Position numbers and translations under genes: made by a program. The notes beneath the pieces were generated by a model. That model had not been told where the DNA came from and searched no databases. It saw nothing but the letters and a program-made list of their open reading frames with translations. A stretch of 64,000 nucleotides of DNA. Origin: Xenorhabdus poinarii G6. GTDB lineage: Bacteria; Pseudomonadota; Gammaproteobacteria; Enterobacterales; Enterobacteriaceae. Below, in pieces: positions 39,609-49,695 of the stretch; the stretch's first letter is position 1; the number at the start of each line of letters is the position of its first letter. The stretch lies in assembly GCF_000968175.1 (NCBI RefSeq), contig NZ_FO704551.1:1426001-1490000 (forward strand). Direction: 5' to 3'.

Positions 39609-39945
39609 TTCATCTTTAAGACGACAGGGAGATGAGGTGTTACGTGTGATTTTTGTTTTATAAATGTTAAATGCGATCGCGCTATTTTTAAGTTATTCAG
39701 GGTTATTATGGTTTATAATAAAAATTCATTGTGTTAGCGGAAGAATAACCCTAAGAGTGTATGTTTGAAATATATTGTTTATGACATGATGTTCAGGTGT
39801 AAAACATAGGTAAAATTCATTGTTTGGTTTTCTATGAAAAAAGATGGTTGTAAAAAATCAATGTTTGCCAAAATAGGTGATTTTTGTAAAATAAATAAAT
39901 GGGGAATATTCAGAAAAGAAATTTTATTTTTTTATTTTTTTTATT
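39609..39945. other. AT-rich intergenic region after uhpC
   Basis: About 340 bp, strongly AT-rich, with long T-runs near 39922-39942. No gene supported; no convincing hairpin terminator was seen. Confidence 0.4.
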
Positions 39946-40305
39946 GTGTATCTTATTATTGCGGGGGAGTTTAATCTGGTTGAACCGGTGATTAAATATA
40001 TCGACTATATTATGGCATTATTATTGTTAACGGCTTTTATCAGTATCATTGTTAAGGTGGTTAATTTATTTTATCCTGTAAAAGAAGAATATGAAAACAA
40101 CAGAGATAAGTATTTAATTGAAAAAACGGGCCTTTCCTCTAAAATACTTGCGTTATTAATTTTAATTTGCTGCGTTATTGTCATTTCTTGTGTGTATATA
40201 TTTATCACTGATACGGTTACATATCATTTTTCATTAACGTTATTCTTTGCTATGTTTAACAGTTCAATTATCTATTTAATGATAATAATCATTAAGAAAG
40301 TTTAA
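39946..40305 (+). CDS. Small predicted membrane protein, unknown
   Basis: Up to 119 aa from a GTG at 39946; the true start is uncertain because the better Shine-Dalgarno GGGGGAG (39962-39968) lies inside the frame. Three hydrophobic segments (IMALLLLTAFISIIVKVV, LALLILICCVIVISCVYIF, TLFFAMFNSSIIYLMIIII) around a charged loop (PVKEEYENNRDKYLIEK). No family recognised. AT-rich, between uhpC and rlmA, so probably acquired. Confidence 0.5.
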   Translation: MYLIIAGEFNLVEPVIKYIDYIMALLLLTAFISIIVKVVNLFYPVKEEYENNRDKYLIEKTGLSSKILALLILICCVIVISCVYIFITDTVTYHFSLTLFFAMFNSSIIYLMIIIIKKV

Positions 40306-40423
40306 TAATATGGTATCGTTTGTTGCAAAATAAGTCATTGACGGTTTTCTGGTAAGAAAGTGTCTGCTGAATTAAATAGCATGGTATAGTACGCCCCTGA
40401 TTTTCCCTATTCATCGGAATGTT

Positions 40424-41254
40424 ATGTCTTATCAATGTCCTTTATGTCATTCACCATTACTGTTTGCTCACCAGCAACTGGCCAGCCATCAGTGGCGTTG
40501 CGAAAACAATCATCAGTTTGATTGTGCAAAAGAAGGGTATGTCAACTTACTGCCTGTTCAGCATAAACGCTCAAAAGAACCCGGGGATAGTGTCGAGATG
40601 ATGCAAGCGAGAAGGGCGTTTTTGCATTCGGGGCATTATCAGGCGTTGCAGCAAAAAACAATTGAGTTACTCAACAAATATTTGCCTGAAGAGGCTGAAA
40701 CCATACTGGATATTGGTTGTGGCGAAGGTTATTACACTGCGGCGGTTCAGGAACAGTTGGATCTTCATCGGGATTTGGTGGTATACGGATTGGATGTCGC
40801 GAAAGTGGCGGTCCGCTATGGCGCTAAGCGGTATCCTCAGGTTAATTTTTGCGTCGCATCCAGCCATCGGTTGCCATTTGCCGCGCATTCACTGGATGGT
40901 ATTTTGCGTATTTATGCGCCCTGTAAGCCAACAGAATTAGCCCGGGTCGTGAAAACCGGGGGGATTGTTCTGACCGTGACACCCGGTTTCCGTCATTTGT
41001 ACCAATTGAAGGAATTAATTTATCAGGAAGTGCATTTACATCCTGAAAATCATGAGCTTTGGGAAGGATTTGAATTAATTTCAACTGACAACCTATCTTA
41101 TGTGATGTCGCTAAATGGTGAACAAGCTCACCATTTATTGCAGATGACCCCTTTTGCCTGGCGGGCATCAGAAGATGTTAAAGCGCATTTGATAGCGAAA
41201 GAACAGTTTAATTGTGAGGCAGATTTCACGTTAAAAGTATATCGACGTATTTGA
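40424..41254 (+). CDS. rlmA: 23S rRNA (guanine-745-N1)-methyltransferase RlmA
   Basis: 276 aa. Methylates N1 of G745 of 23S rRNA using S-adenosylmethionine. N-terminal zinc finger CPLCHSPL...CENNHQFDCAKEGYVNLL and Rossmann SAM motif DIGCGEGYYTAA (about 92-103) are diagnostic. Start ATG at 40424 has a GGAATGTT before it. In E. coli it also neighbours mntP and yobD. Confidence 0.94.
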   Translation: MSYQCPLCHSPLLFAHQQLASHQWRCENNHQFDCAKEGYVNLLPVQHKRSKEPGDSVEMMQARRAFLHSGHYQALQQKTIELLNKYLPEEAETILDIGCGEGYYTAAVQEQLDLHRDLVVYGLDVAKVAVRYGAKRYPQVNFCVASSHRLPFAAHSLDGILRIYAPCKPTELARVVKTGGIVLTVTPGFRHLYQLKELIYQEVHLHPENHELWEGFELISTDNLSYVMSLNGEQAHHLLQMTPFAWRASEDVKAHLIAKEQFNCEADFTLKVYRRI

Positions 41255-41300
41255 TAACAAGAAGAGTGATGTGCGGCGGGCGATGTACAACCGATCTTGC

Positions 41301-41323
41301 GTTGCGGCTAATAACGCCGCAAC
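41301..41323. terminator. 8-bp inverted repeat between convergent rlmA and mntP
   Basis: GTTGCGGC / GCCGCAAC around a 7-nt loop. Possible bidirectional terminator, though no T-run follows. Confidence 0.4.
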
Positions 41324-41372
41324 AGGCTGAAGAAAAAGGTGCTCTTTCCAGATCATTGGCATCCATAATCAT

Positions 41373-41957
41373 TTATTTTGCGTACATAAATAATTTAAGA
41401 TGTTCGAATAATATATTGAAACCAATCGCAATTAAGATTAACCCGCCGACTAGCTCGGCCTTTTTGCCCAAGAGCGGGCCAATATAGCGACCAATGAGTA
41501 TACCTAATGTGGCCATGATCATGGTGATAAGACCAATTGTCATGGCGGTGTGCAGGATATCTACTTGCAGGAAGGCAAGGCCAACACCAATTGCCATCGC
41601 GTCCAGGCTGGTTGCTATTGCTGTAAGAATTAATGTGACTGAACTATGACGTTGGGGCGTGGTTTTGTGAGCGGTTTCCGGCTCATTTTTGCAACTTTCC
41701 ATGATCATTCGGCAGCCAAGAATTAACAGTAATGAAAAGGCGATCCAATGATCCCATTCCATAATGTATTGGCTAGCATACAAACCCAGCGACCAACCGA
41801 TTAACGGTGTGCAGGCTTCAACCAAGCCAAAAATAATCCCGGTGCGGATAGCTTCGCGGAAATGTGGCCGGTGAAGGGTAGCGCCTTTTCCTATGGCAGC
41901 GGCAAAAGCATCCATAGAAAGGGCGAGAGCGAGAATAAGGGTTGCATAGAAACTCAT
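41373..41957 (-). CDS. mntP: Manganese efflux pump MntP
   Basis: 194 aa from the ATG at 41957 ([28 protein letters not shown]). Six membrane segments with the two family signatures [12 protein letters not shown] and [17 protein letters not shown], whose acidic residues are needed for Mn transport. The upstream start at 41993 adds residues unlike the family. A yybP-ykoY manganese riboswitch lies in its leader. Confidence 0.95.
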   Translation of the reverse strand: MSFYATLILALALSMDAFAAAIGKGATLHRPHFREAIRTGIIFGLVEACTPLIGWSLGLYASQYIMEWDHWIAFSLLLILGCRMIMESCKNEPETAHKTTPQRHSSVTLILTAIATSLDAMAIGVGLAFLQVDILHTAMTIGLITMIMATLGILIGRYIGPLLGKKAELVGGLILIAIGFNILFEHLKLFMYAK

Positions 41958-42130
41958 CAAAATAGCCTCGGTTGGGTGATTCCATATACACACAACACGC
42001 CCCCAACCAATGGCGCGGTTATGTGTCTATGGTCTTGCCAACCGATTAATACTCAACTTCTTACAAGTTATTGTTTTATTAGCCTATAACTTGAAGTTTA
42101 TCGAGTATAATAACCTAAAATTTATTTGGT

Positions 42131-42225
42131 TATTCAGGTATTCGTACCACGTTTTATTTTAAACGAGTATGTTGATACGAATTTTCCAGTGATTTTCTGG
42201 AACAGGCTACTCCCCAATGACTGCT
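42131..42225 (-). ncRNA. yybP-ykoY manganese riboswitch in the mntP leader
   Basis: On the minus strand the conserved GGGGAGTAGCC (42205-42215 complement) is followed about 30 nt later by ATCAACATACTCG (42164-42176 complement), the two loop elements that form the Mn binding pocket of this class. It lies 170-270 nt upstream of mntP on the same strand, as in E. coli. The intervening sequence should hold the expression platform. Confidence 0.88.
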
Positions 42226-42383
42226 GCGGACAATATCATATTCAGGATAAAAGGCAAAAATATTTTGTTATATTTTGAATATTGAAACGATAATGCTTAT
42301 CGTTATCTTTATTTAAGGCAGTAAATAAGATCAATAAATCACATTGATCTTATTTGATGTACTGGATATTAAAACCAGTGAGG

Positions 42384-42842
42384 TTATTTATTTCTGATGA
42401 GAAATTGATAAATTTTTTCCAAATCATCCAGTTTTGTGACGGAGATATAGATCTTACGTTGTTCTAAATCCATCATGAGAATACCATCTTCAGATAAGTT
42501 GATGGCTTTGATGTTTTCATAAGCGAAAAAACGGTTGCTATAGTAAAAGCCGTTTTGTTTAAACATGAGTTTTGGTGAGCGAATATAACCTAAGTAGAGT
42601 GTCACCAATATGATAAATGATAATAAATAGGTGGTGAACGGGCTGCCATACGAGATAACATTATTATAAATAATAATGATAATCAAAATGATAAAGATCA
42701 GGGCATCAAGCCGATATTTTTTCTTGAGTTTTATGTTTAATAACGTTTTGCCTTTAAGTTGATTGATAATAAATTCGTCATAAATTGCAAAAGCGAGCAT
42801 TAACACAATGGATACTATCAAGATGATATCATTCAAACTCAT
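42384..42842 (-). CDS. yobD: Membrane protein YobD (DUF986 / UPF0266)
   Basis: 152 aa from the ATG at 42842 (MSLNDIILIVSIVLMLAFAIYDEFIINQLKGKT), the E. coli length. Three membrane segments and a soluble C-terminal part. Function unknown. Lies downstream of manZ on the same strand, the conserved manXYZ-yobD order. Confidence 0.9.
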   Translation of the reverse strand: MSLNDIILIVSIVLMLAFAIYDEFIINQLKGKTLLNIKLKKKYRLDALIFIILIIIIIYNNVISYGSPFTTYLLSFIILVTLYLGYIRSPKLMFKQNGFYYSNRFFAYENIKAINLSEDGILMMDLEQRKIYISVTKLDDLEKIYQFLIRNK

Positions 42843-42942
42843 TTTATCCCCTGATTTGAAAATCAATAAGGTAACGTTTAATCAAAGGGGAGGATAACTC
42901 CTCCCCCTCTATTTTTAATTTGATCCGGTTTGCTTACCTAGA

Positions 42943-43800
42943 TCATTTGGGAACAGCCAGAAAACCAAAATGGTAACCGATAATGCCGATGGCAAAGAAA
43001 CCGACAATAATCCATAAAGGATTTACTTTTTTCCGTAATAGCCACATACAACCAAATGTTAATAGCAGTGGGGCTATACCCGGCAGTAATTTGTCCAGGA
43101 TGGTTTGAATGGTCGTTATTTTCATCTCGCCGGTGAGTGGATCAGGGACTTTGGAAATCACGAAAGGGATATCGATTTTAGTCCAGCTATTAACCAACGC
43201 ACCCATAACAAACAGACCCAGAATTGAGGCGCCTTCTGTCATTTTTTGCAGGAAACCGCCTCCCATATCTTTGACGATATCCATTCCCTTTTTATAACCA
43301 TAGGTGACACCGTAATAACGTGTCAGCAAACGTATCAGGTTAAATAAGAAGAAGAACAGCAATGGTCCCAATAAGCTGCCGCTCATCGCAATACCGGCAC
43401 CCAGTGCCGCAAAAACAGGGCGAACGGTGCCCCAGAAAATAGGATCACCGACACCAGCCAATGGTCCCATCAGACCGACTTTGATACCGTTGATAGCACC
43501 GTCATCAATATCTGCGCCATTAGCACGTTGTTCTTCCATCGCCATCGTAACGCCAAGAATAGGTGCAGCGACATAAGGATGGGTGTTAAAAAACTCCAGA
43601 TGGCGTTTGATCGCTTGCTTTCTTTCTTCTGTATTGTCGGGGTACAGTCGGCGAATGGCCGGCACCATTGAGAAGCAAAATCCCAGTGCCTGCATACGTT
43701 CAAAGTTCCATGAGCCCTGAAATAAATTAGAGCGGAGGAAGACACCTCGGATATCACGTTGTGTCAGTTTTTTCTGACTCATGTTTGTTGTTTCTGACAT
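42943..43800 (-). CDS. manZ: Mannose PTS component IID ManZ
   Basis: 285 aa. IID membrane subunit of the mannose/glucose permease, which transports and phosphorylates hexoses with ManX and ManY. LTQRDIRGVFLRSNLFQGSWNFERMQALGF and NGIKVGLMGPLAGVGDPIFWGT match E. coli ManZ. The ATG at 43800 is chosen as AGAGG is spaced 9 nt from it, while it touches the ATG at 43809. Confidence 0.95.
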   Translation of the reverse strand: MSETTNMSQKKLTQRDIRGVFLRSNLFQGSWNFERMQALGFCFSMVPAIRRLYPDNTEERKQAIKRHLEFFNTHPYVAAPILGVTMAMEEQRANGADIDDGAINGIKVGLMGPLAGVGDPIFWGTVRPVFAALGAGIAMSGSLLGPLLFFFLFNLIRLLTRYYGVTYGYKKGMDIVKDMGGGFLQKMTEGASILGLFVMGALVNSWTKIDIPFVISKVPDPLTGEMKITTIQTILDKLLPGIAPLLLTFGCMWLLRKKVNPLWIIVGFFAIGIIGYHFGFLAVPK

Positions 43801-43813
43801 GTTGTTCATCCTC

Positions 43814-44611
43814 TTAATCTAATTCGTTATCAAGGTCATTTGGGGTATTGCCAGCGGGGGCGGCTGCCTGTGATTGATTGTATTTTGGACTGAGCTGGAT
43901 ATACAAGATCGCCATAACGGCACCAATGATACCCAGTATCACAAGGTTCTGGACATAGACCGCGACGACAAAACCAAGATAGAAGAATGGCATGAGGTAG
44001 CCTGCGCGCATCATGTTAATGACCATGGCGTAACCAACGACAACAATCATTCCGCCTGCGATATTGAGTCCCATGGTGACAACTTCAGGAATGGAATGCA
44101 GCATCTCCTGGACACCGGATGTTCCAACGGATAATGCGACTCCCAATGACGGCAGGGCGATACGCATTGCCTGGAGCATTAATGCGGAAATGTGAAGAAT
44201 GCTGATTGCTCGCAGATTACCGTTTTCTGCGGCTTTATCTGCGGCATGCTGGAAACCAACAGTCAGCGTGCGCACAATGATCGTCAGCACTTGACCCGCC
44301 GCAGCGAGAGGGATCGCCAATGCGATACCCGCGCCGATATCTTGTCCACCGGCGATGACCAGAATCGTTGAAATGATAGAAGCCAGTGCGGCATCCGGGG
44401 CAACGGCTGCACCAATATTCATCCAGCCAAGGGCAATCATTTCTAATGTACCGCCGATAATAATGCCGGTTTTTATATCACCAAGCACTAAGCCGACTAA
44501 GGTACAAGCGATCAACGGGCGGTGGAATTGAAATTCATCAAGAATTGACCCCATACCTGCTATACAGGCAACGATGAATATCAACACAAGTTGAACAACG
44601 GTAATGTCCAT
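43814..44611 (-). CDS. manY: Mannose PTS component IIC ManY
   Basis: 265 aa. IIC membrane subunit carrying the sugar path; seven or more membrane segments. Blocks such as GSILDEFQFHRPLIACTLVGLVLGD match E. coli ManY. It lies 13 nt before manZ and downstream of manX in one operon. Known also in E. coli as part of the lambda DNA entry path. Confidence 0.95.
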   Translation of the reverse strand: MDITVVQLVLIFIVACIAGMGSILDEFQFHRPLIACTLVGLVLGDIKTGIIIGGTLEMIALGWMNIGAAVAPDAALASIISTILVIAGGQDIGAGIALAIPLAAAGQVLTIIVRTLTVGFQHAADKAAENGNLRAISILHISALMLQAMRIALPSLGVALSVGTSGVQEMLHSIPEVVTMGLNIAGGMIVVVGYAMVINMMRAGYLMPFFYLGFVVAVYVQNLVILGIIGAVMAILYIQLSPKYNQSQAAAPAGNTPNDLDNELD

Positions 44612-44694
44612 TGTCTTTCTCCTGTAACCAAATGTAATTTGGTAAGCATTTCGTTATTGAGTAATGGTGAGTAAAAGAATATCGATATTATTTC

Positions 44695-45669
44695 TTAAAC
44701 TTTTTTCAGCAAATCCATCATGTTTAAACGGGTATCGCTGGCAACTTTGCGGGCTTCCAGTTCTATACCGCGCGCGTTCAGTTTTTCAAAGGCTTTAATG
44801 TCGGTTTTGTCAACGGAAATTGCATTATTGATCTGGGTTTTCCCTTGACGGAAAGCCATACCACCGATGTTGATGGATTCGATAGTGACACCATCTTCGA
44901 CAATACGCAGCACATCTGTTGGGTTGGTGAATAGCAGCATGACACGTTCACCTGCATATTTGGGATTGTTGTAAACCCTGACACATTTAGCAACATCCAC
45001 AACATGTGAACTGACGCCGGGAGGGGCAACTTGTTTCAATAAGGTAGAACGAACGGTGTCTTGAGCAACTTCATCACTGACTACAATGATGCGCTTAACA
45101 TTCGTTTCTTTTGTCCAGCGGGTAGCAACTTGGCCATGAATCAGGCGATCATCAATACGAGCCAGGACTATCTTCATATGGCCGTTTGCAGACGTTGGCG
45201 AAACAGTCGAGGGTGAGACAGGTGGCACGCTGGGTTTGACCGGTTCAGGTTTTGTCGCTTCTTCTTCAACGTGTTCTGTTTTAAGCGCCCGAATACCTTC
45301 TTTCCCTGCCTCTAATGCAACAGCAACCAATTCTTTCATGGATGGATCGTCATCACGACACATAAACGCTTCAACAAGCATCGGCACGTTCACACCCGTA
45401 ATGATTTCGTAGTTATCTTTGTCAATAACAATCCGGTTTGCGGCATTGAATGGACTGCCACCCCACGTATCGACGAAAAACAAAACACCTTGCGCTGTAT
45501 TCAGCGATTCCAGCTTTTTGTTGTATTTATCAAATAATGTATCGGCATTTTCACCGGGTACAAAGTCGATATAAGCGACATTTTCTTGCTCCCCAATCAA
45601 CATTTCTGTGGTATGAAGTAGCTGTTCTGCCGCAGCCCCGTGCGTGCCAATCATAATGGCTATACTCAC
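44695..45669 (-). CDS. manX: Mannose PTS component IIAB ManX
   Basis: 324 aa from a GTG at 45669 (the E. coli gene also starts at GTG), with AGGGGAA upstream. IIA domain (1-about 135) with the phosphorylated His10 in MIGTHGAAAEQLL; a Pro/Ser/Val hinge (KPEPVKPSVPPVSPSTVSPT); IIB domain with the second phosphorylated His in RIDDRLIHGQVATRW (near 176). First gene of manXYZ. Confidence 0.95.
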   Translation of the reverse strand: MSIAIMIGTHGAAAEQLLHTTEMLIGEQENVAYIDFVPGENADTLFDKYNKKLESLNTAQGVLFFVDTWGGSPFNAANRIVIDKDNYEIITGVNVPMLVEAFMCRDDDPSMKELVAVALEAGKEGIRALKTEHVEEEATKPEPVKPSVPPVSPSTVSPTSANGHMKIVLARIDDRLIHGQVATRWTKETNVKRIIVVSDEVAQDTVRSTLLKQVAPPGVSSHVVDVAKCVRVYNNPKYAGERVMLLFTNPTDVLRIVEDGVTIESINIGGMAFRQGKTQINNAISVDKTDIKAFEKLNARGIELEARKVASDTRLNMMDLLKKV

Positions 45670-46223
45670 TTGTGTTCCCCTTACTATAACAATTGAACTC
45701 AAACTTACTGAAGGCACATGCTCAACATTTCTAATGTATTGAACTTCCTATTCCATTAATAGGGTAGTCGTGAACATAAAACTGTCGCGAGAATTTGTCT
45801 CAAAATTTCACCTCGTCTGGTTTTATATTTCGTTACATAGGAAAATATGTCATTAGATTATCATTTGCAGGATTTGAGAAAATTGCTATGGGTCAGAAAA
45901 ATAAATACAGGCTGTTTTGAGAGATAAAAAAAGATTTTTCACTAAAAAATAGCCAAAAACACACATTTAAATATTTATGATTTGTTCTTGGTTAGTTTCT
46001 TATTTTGTTTCCGGTAACATTTTATCCGTTTTTTCGTAAAAGAATTTGGATGTTTTATCGTGAAATAGAAAATAATGTACTTTATGAATTCGTTTCAGCC
46101 AAAATAATATCCCTACCGGATGGCAGGGATATTAGGTCAGATAAAAATGAAATATGATAAAAAATAGGCAATGCGCCTACTGACGCCATCACTTATCTTT
46201 AGATGAATGAGTGATAACTTATA
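45670..46223. promoter_or_regulatory. manX upstream region with candidate Mlc/NagC operator
   Basis: About 550 bp, no gene. On the minus strand AAATTCTCGCGACAGTTTTA (45776-45796) has the TTTCGCGA-like core and A/T flanks of Mlc/NagC operators, about 110 bp before manX. The right half is AT-rich and nothing else was seen apart from the sdaA terminator. Confidence 0.4.
46101..46133 (-). terminator. Intrinsic terminator after sdaA
   Basis: On the minus strand AATATCCCT ... AGGGATATT (9-bp perfect stem) is followed by ATTTT. It lies 90 bp past the sdaA stop. Confidence 0.65.
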
Positions 46224-47588
46224 TTAGTCACACTGAACTTTTATGGCCAAACCCCCGCGTGAAGTTTCACGGTATTTAGCGTTCATATCTTTGCCCGTCT
46301 CATACATGGTTTCAATGACTTTATCGAGTGAGACACGGGGCTCACTGGTACGGCGTAATGCCATACGGGCAGCATTGATGGCTTTAACGGATGCAATCGC
46401 ATTACGCTCAATACAAGGCACCTGTACTTGACCTGCGACAGGGTCGCAAGTCAGGCCAAGGTTATGTTCCATGCCGATTTCTGCTGCGATACATACCTGC
46501 TCAGGGCTTGCGCCAAGCAGTTCGGCAATGCCAGCGGCTGCCATAGAACAAGCCACCCCAACTTCACCTTGACAACCGACTTCAGCACCAGAAATAGAGG
46601 CGTTCATCTTATATAAAATGCCAATTGCACCAGATGCCAGGAAATAGCGGGTATACAATTCGGGTGTGACCGGCTCTATACAGTGGTTGTAATAGGCTAA
46701 AACCGCGGGAACGATCCCACATGCGCCATTGGTAGGCGCTGTAACAACTCGGCCTCCCGCAGCATTTTCTTCATTGACGGCCAATGCAAACATATTGATC
46801 AAATCAACCACATTCATTGGATCATTCGACAATTTATTTGATGATGTCAGCATACGGTGTAACGCAGCTGCACGGCGCGGAACACGTAATGGGCCTGGCA
46901 AAACCCCTTCAGTATTCAAACCACGCTCGATACAGGCTTGCATGGTGTCCCATACATCCGCGAAATACTCAGCGATTTCTTCTTTGCTGTGTAAATCCAA
47001 TTCATTTTTCATCATCAAGCCAGAAACCGACAAGCCTGTTTTACTACAGTTCATCAGCAGTTCTGCCGCAGAGCTGTATGGGTAAGAAACAGGTTTGGTA
47101 TCTTGGGATGGCTTGCCAAAATGTTCTTCGTCAACAATGAAACCACCACCGATAGAGTAGTAAGTTTTACTGTAGACTTTTTTATCACCTGCGAACGCAT
47201 GGATTTGCATGCCGTTTTCGTGCAGTGATAGGTTATCGCTACGGAAGTTCATACCGCCATCGCGAGGAAAATCGACTTCATGTAAACCATTTGCCAGTGG
47301 CAAACGTTGGGTTTGCTCTACATCACAAATAAAACCTGGGATTGAATCAATATCAACAGTCGCTGGCATATTACCTGCCAGGCCCATGATGATAGCGATA
47401 TCCGTATGGTGACCTTTCCCGGTTAATGAAAGTGAGCCGTATACATCAACAGCTACACGCGTGATAGAGGACATAACCCCCTGGTTTACAAGATCATCGA
47501 CAAATTGTTTGCCTGCTTTCATAGGACCAACAGTATGAGAGCTGGATGGGCCAATACCCACCTTAAACATGTCGAAAACGCTAATCAC
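46224..47588 (-). CDS. sdaA: L-serine dehydratase SdaA
   Basis: 454 aa, E. coli length. Iron-sulphur enzyme deaminating L-serine to pyruvate. N-terminal domain begins MISVFDMFKVGIGPSSSHTVGPMKAG; the C-terminal domain holds the cluster cysteines (ANGACGIVPA, GCQGEVGVACSMAAAG and the region ending CIERN). Located in the conserved sdaA-nudL-pabB neighbourhood. Confidence 0.96.
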   Translation of the reverse strand: MISVFDMFKVGIGPSSSHTVGPMKAGKQFVDDLVNQGVMSSITRVAVDVYGSLSLTGKGHHTDIAIIMGLAGNMPATVDIDSIPGFICDVEQTQRLPLANGLHEVDFPRDGGMNFRSDNLSLHENGMQIHAFAGDKKVYSKTYYSIGGGFIVDEEHFGKPSQDTKPVSYPYSSAAELLMNCSKTGLSVSGLMMKNELDLHSKEEIAEYFADVWDTMQACIERGLNTEGVLPGPLRVPRRAAALHRMLTSSNKLSNDPMNVVDLINMFALAVNEENAAGGRVVTAPTNGACGIVPAVLAYYNHCIEPVTPELYTRYFLASGAIGILYKMNASISGAEVGCQGEVGVACSMAAAGIAELLGASPEQVCIAAEIGMEHNLGLTCDPVAGQVQVPCIERNAIASVKAINAARMALRRTSEPRVSLDKVIETMYETGKDMNAKYRETSRGGLAIKVQCD

Positions 47589-47758
47589 GCCAGACTCCTT
47601 TAAGAGAAGAAGAGATATAGTTATTTATATAAAAGCGCGCTACTTTACTGTTATTTAGTAGTGTTGATAAAGGAGTTTACAGCTTTTTTTTAATTATAAT
47701 AGCAATTGCTATGATTATGGATAAGTAGTGCACAGTTTTATGCCGTTTTTTGTACTGT

Positions 47759-48328
47759 TCAGGGTGTTTTTTGTACTTGTTGTGCCAAACGATAGATAAT
47801 GGCGGCCGTTAATCCCCAAATCATATGTTCCTGATGCCAAAAAAAATAGACCCGGCGTTGTCGGTTGCGGCGTTTGATATCCAAATATCGGTAGTGGGAA
47901 AGGGACAGTGTGTCAACCAGTGGAACTTCAAAAATACCTGCGACTTCGGCGGGATTGGTCTGAAAAGAGATCGGTGCGGAAACTAGCCCAATGACGGGTG
48001 TGACGCAATAACCACCAATACTATCCAGAGGGGCTAATTGTCCCAATATTTGCACTTTATTTTGCGGTAGACTGACTTCTTCTTCTGCTTCACGTAATGC
48101 GGTGGCAATCAAGGAAAAATCGTCAGGATCGGCCGCGCCGCCCGGAAACGCAATTTGTCCTGCATGGGAACGAAGATTTGCGGCACGCTGGGTAAACAAT
48201 AACGTTGGTTCTGGCTTACAAATAATCGGCAGTAATACCGCCGCGTTCCGTTGATGACTTGCCAATGGCACAGGTTGTATTGGCAATTGTAATTGAAACC
48301 GATGAATGAAGTCAGAAATCGATGTCAT
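47759..48328 (-). CDS. nudL: Nudix hydrolase NudL (YeaB)
   Basis: 189 aa. CoA-pyrophosphatase-like Nudix protein: FPGGAADPDDFSLIATALREAEEEV contains the GG...REAEEEV box with metal-binding acidic residues. Substrate in E. coli uncertain. It starts 5 nt after the pabB stop, so it is in one operon with pabB, as in E. coli. Confidence 0.93.
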   Translation of the reverse strand: MTSISDFIHRFQLQLPIQPVPLASHQRNAAVLLPIICKPEPTLLFTQRAANLRSHAGQIAFPGGAADPDDFSLIATALREAEEEVSLPQNKVQILGQLAPLDSIGGYCVTPVIGLVSAPISFQTNPAEVAGIFEVPLVDTLSLSHYRYLDIKRRNRQRRVYFFWHQEHMIWGLTAAIIYRLAQQVQKTP

Positions 48329-48333
48329 GGTCT

Positions 48334-49695
48334 CTATAATTCCCTTAATCGAGGTAAAATTTGGCCAAGTTTATCAAATGTTTCCTGATACTCTTTGTCA
48401 GCGACGCTGTCGGCGACAATACCGCCCCCCGCCCAACAGTAAATTTTTCCTTTTTCTGTGAGTAAGGTACGAATGGTAATATTGCTGTCCATTGTCCCGC
48501 AGAAGCTAATATAACCAATAGCACCACAATATCCATGCCTACGATGGGGTTCTAATTCTTCAATGATTTCCATTGCGCGAATTTTGGGCGCACCAGTAAT
48601 TGATCCCCCCGGAAAACAGGCACGGAGTAAATCAGTGGCATGATATTGCTCAGGTAATGTCGCGGTGATGGTACTGACCAGATGATGTACGGCCGGAAAA
48701 GGTTCAACCACAAACAATTCAGGGACTTTGACAGAGCCGGGGATGGCCACTCGTCCAATGTCATTTCTCAACAGATCAACAATCATCAAATTTTCAGCAC
48801 GATCTTTTCGTGAGTTTGCTAATATTTCTGCTTGTAGCTGATCTTGGGCAGGATCAGACAGGCGTGGGCGTGTTCCCTTTATCGGACGGGTTTGGATGTG
48901 ATTATTTTCCAGAAGAATAAAGCGTTCAGGTGAAACACTGATAACATAGTGTTCCGGTAAGCGGATAAACGCGGAAAAAGGCGCGCGGTTACTTTTATTG
49001 AGCTGGACAAAGGCCTGCCATTCATCGCCCTTATAATCAGCCTGAAAACGCTGTGATAAATTGACTTGATAGCAATCACCTTCCCGCAGATAACGATGAA
49101 TTTGCGCAATTTTTTCTCGATATTGTTGTGCCGTCATGTTGGATTGCCACTGACCGGTCAGAGAAAAATCTTCCGTCTTGGTTGCTTGCAGAGAAGCTAA
49201 CCAGGCCATTCGTTCATCAATATGATGATAGCTCACTAATGTTGCTTGCTGTAGCTGATGATCAATAATCAATCCCCAATCGTAGATACCGATGGCCATA
49301 TCAGGAAAGCACAGTTCATTAGCGGCCAGTTCGGGTAATTTTTCGACACGTCGTCCGAGATCATACCCCCATATACCTAGTGCTCCCCCCTGAAAAGGGA
49401 GGTCAGGATCAAACTGGGCATTGATATCACTGGCATGAAGATGTTCTTTTAGCAGGAGAAAAGGATCGTCCTGAGAAGAAGAACGCTCGCCACGATGATG
49501 AATTTCAGTCGATTTTCCTCGTGTAATAAATGTGGTAACAGGCTCGGCGACGAGAATATCAAACCGGTTATGCGGATGTTCAGCACTTCCAGAATGTAAC
49601 AGCATGGCCCAAGGGGATGCAGAAAGGGGGGCAAAGTAGTGAATGGCAAGATCAGGCGAATAAGGTAGTTGTCGTTTTTGTAATACAGTTTTCAT
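48334..49695 (-). CDS. pabB: Aminodeoxychorismate synthase component I PabB
   Basis: 453 aa, the E. coli length, from ATG at 49695 (MKTVLQKRQLPYS). Makes 4-amino-4-deoxychorismate from chorismate and ammonia supplied by PabA, for folate. Chorismate-binding blocks: PIKGTRPRLSDP, DRAENLMIVDLLRNDIGRV and GGSITGAPKIRAMEIIEELE. The longer start at 49755 is not supported. Confidence 0.96.
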   Translation of the reverse strand: MKTVLQKRQLPYSPDLAIHYFAPLSASPWAMLLHSGSAEHPHNRFDILVAEPVTTFITRGKSTEIHHRGERSSSQDDPFLLLKEHLHASDINAQFDPDLPFQGGALGIWGYDLGRRVEKLPELAANELCFPDMAIGIYDWGLIIDHQLQQATLVSYHHIDERMAWLASLQATKTEDFSLTGQWQSNMTAQQYREKIAQIHRYLREGDCYQVNLSQRFQADYKGDEWQAFVQLNKSNRAPFSAFIRLPEHYVISVSPERFILLENNHIQTRPIKGTRPRLSDPAQDQLQAEILANSRKDRAENLMIVDLLRNDIGRVAIPGSVKVPELFVVEPFPAVHHLVSTITATLPEQYHATDLLRACFPGGSITGAPKIRAMEIIEELEPHRRHGYCGAIGYISFCGTMDSNITIRTLLTEKGKIYCWAGGGIVADSVADKEYQETFDKLGQILPRLREL

